Part shown: positions 21,115 to 21,127 of the stretch, piece by piece
Layout of the letters: each line of letters starts with the position of its first letter
How positions within the stretch are numbered: position 1 is the first letter of the stretch
From: Candidatus Equinaster intestinalis
GTDB lineage: Bacteria; Bacillota_A; Clostridia; Oscillospirales; Acutalibacteraceae
DNA: 21,127 nt
Reading direction: 5' to 3'
Assembly (NCBI GenBank): GCA_018065375.1
Contig: JAGHTJ010000085.1
Location: forward strand, 1-21,127
Position numbers and translations under genes: made by a program
Notes under the pieces: generated by a model
Told to the model about the DNA's origin: nothing
Database searches by the model: none
Seen by the model: the letters and a program-made list of their open reading frames with translations, nothing else

Positions 21115-21127
21115 GATTATGATATAA

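Overview
This window looks like chromosomal DNA from a member of the Clostridia (Bacillota), probably a gut-type Oscillospiraceae or Ruminococcaceae-like bacterium. The evidence is the intermediate GC content, strong Shine-Dalgarno sites, near-consensus SigA promoters, HrcA/CIRCE control of the dnaK operon, a SpoIIIJ/Jag-type rpmH-rnpA-yidD-yidC-jag cluster, and a ThiT gene under a TPP riboswitch. Genus and species cannot be fixed from the sequence alone. Most of the window is housekeeping. The accessory-looking part is about 9.87-12.36 kb.

Layout. 1-105: a highly structured non-coding stretch, then the terminator of the glycolytic operon. 106-3762 (minus): pgk-tpiA-gpmI, three consecutive parts of lower glycolysis, with a terminator-like hairpin between pgk and tpiA. 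3861-4355 (minus): trmL, a tRNA wobble methylase, sharing overlapping divergent promoters with 4442-5017 (plus), an unrecognised four-helix membrane protein. 5098-9835 (plus): promoter, CIRCE operator, then hrcA-grpE-dnaK-dnaJ, the class I heat-shock operon. 9868-10584: a small XRE regulator and a divergent zinc-ribbon/TM2 membrane protein, separated by a tandem array of three palindromes 33 bp apart that overlaps a consensus promoter. 10632-11102 (minus): a TspO/MBR protein. 11225-11311: tRNA-Leu(CAA) with its own promoter and terminator. 11391-11648: a small unknown ORF. 11731-12363: a secreted, membrane-anchored protein with an internal duplication. 12417-13595 (minus): glyA. 13725-14990 (plus): an FAD-dependent oxidoreductase. 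15049-17648 (minus): rpmH-rnpA-yidD-yidC-jag, covering translation, RNase P and membrane protein insertion. 17748-18299 (minus): thiT, preceded by a TPP riboswitch and its terminator. 18495-21074 (minus): a large YfhO-family membrane protein.

Convergent gene pairs are mostly separated by perfect stem-loops that can terminate in both directions (dnaJ/XRE, TM2/TspO, repeat protein/glyA, FAD oxidoreductase/jag). Several operons carry hairpins between genes that probably set unequal gene dosage (pgk|tpiA, dnaK|dnaJ, rpmH|rnpA). No gene-free stretch exceeds 300 bases. The longest, about 195 bases at 18300-18494, is filled by the riboswitch. I see no CRISPR array, insertion sequence, prophage or origin. 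The best candidates for something undescribed are the XRE/TM2 module with its operator array, the duplicated-domain anchored protein, and a possible charge swap in the groove of YidC.
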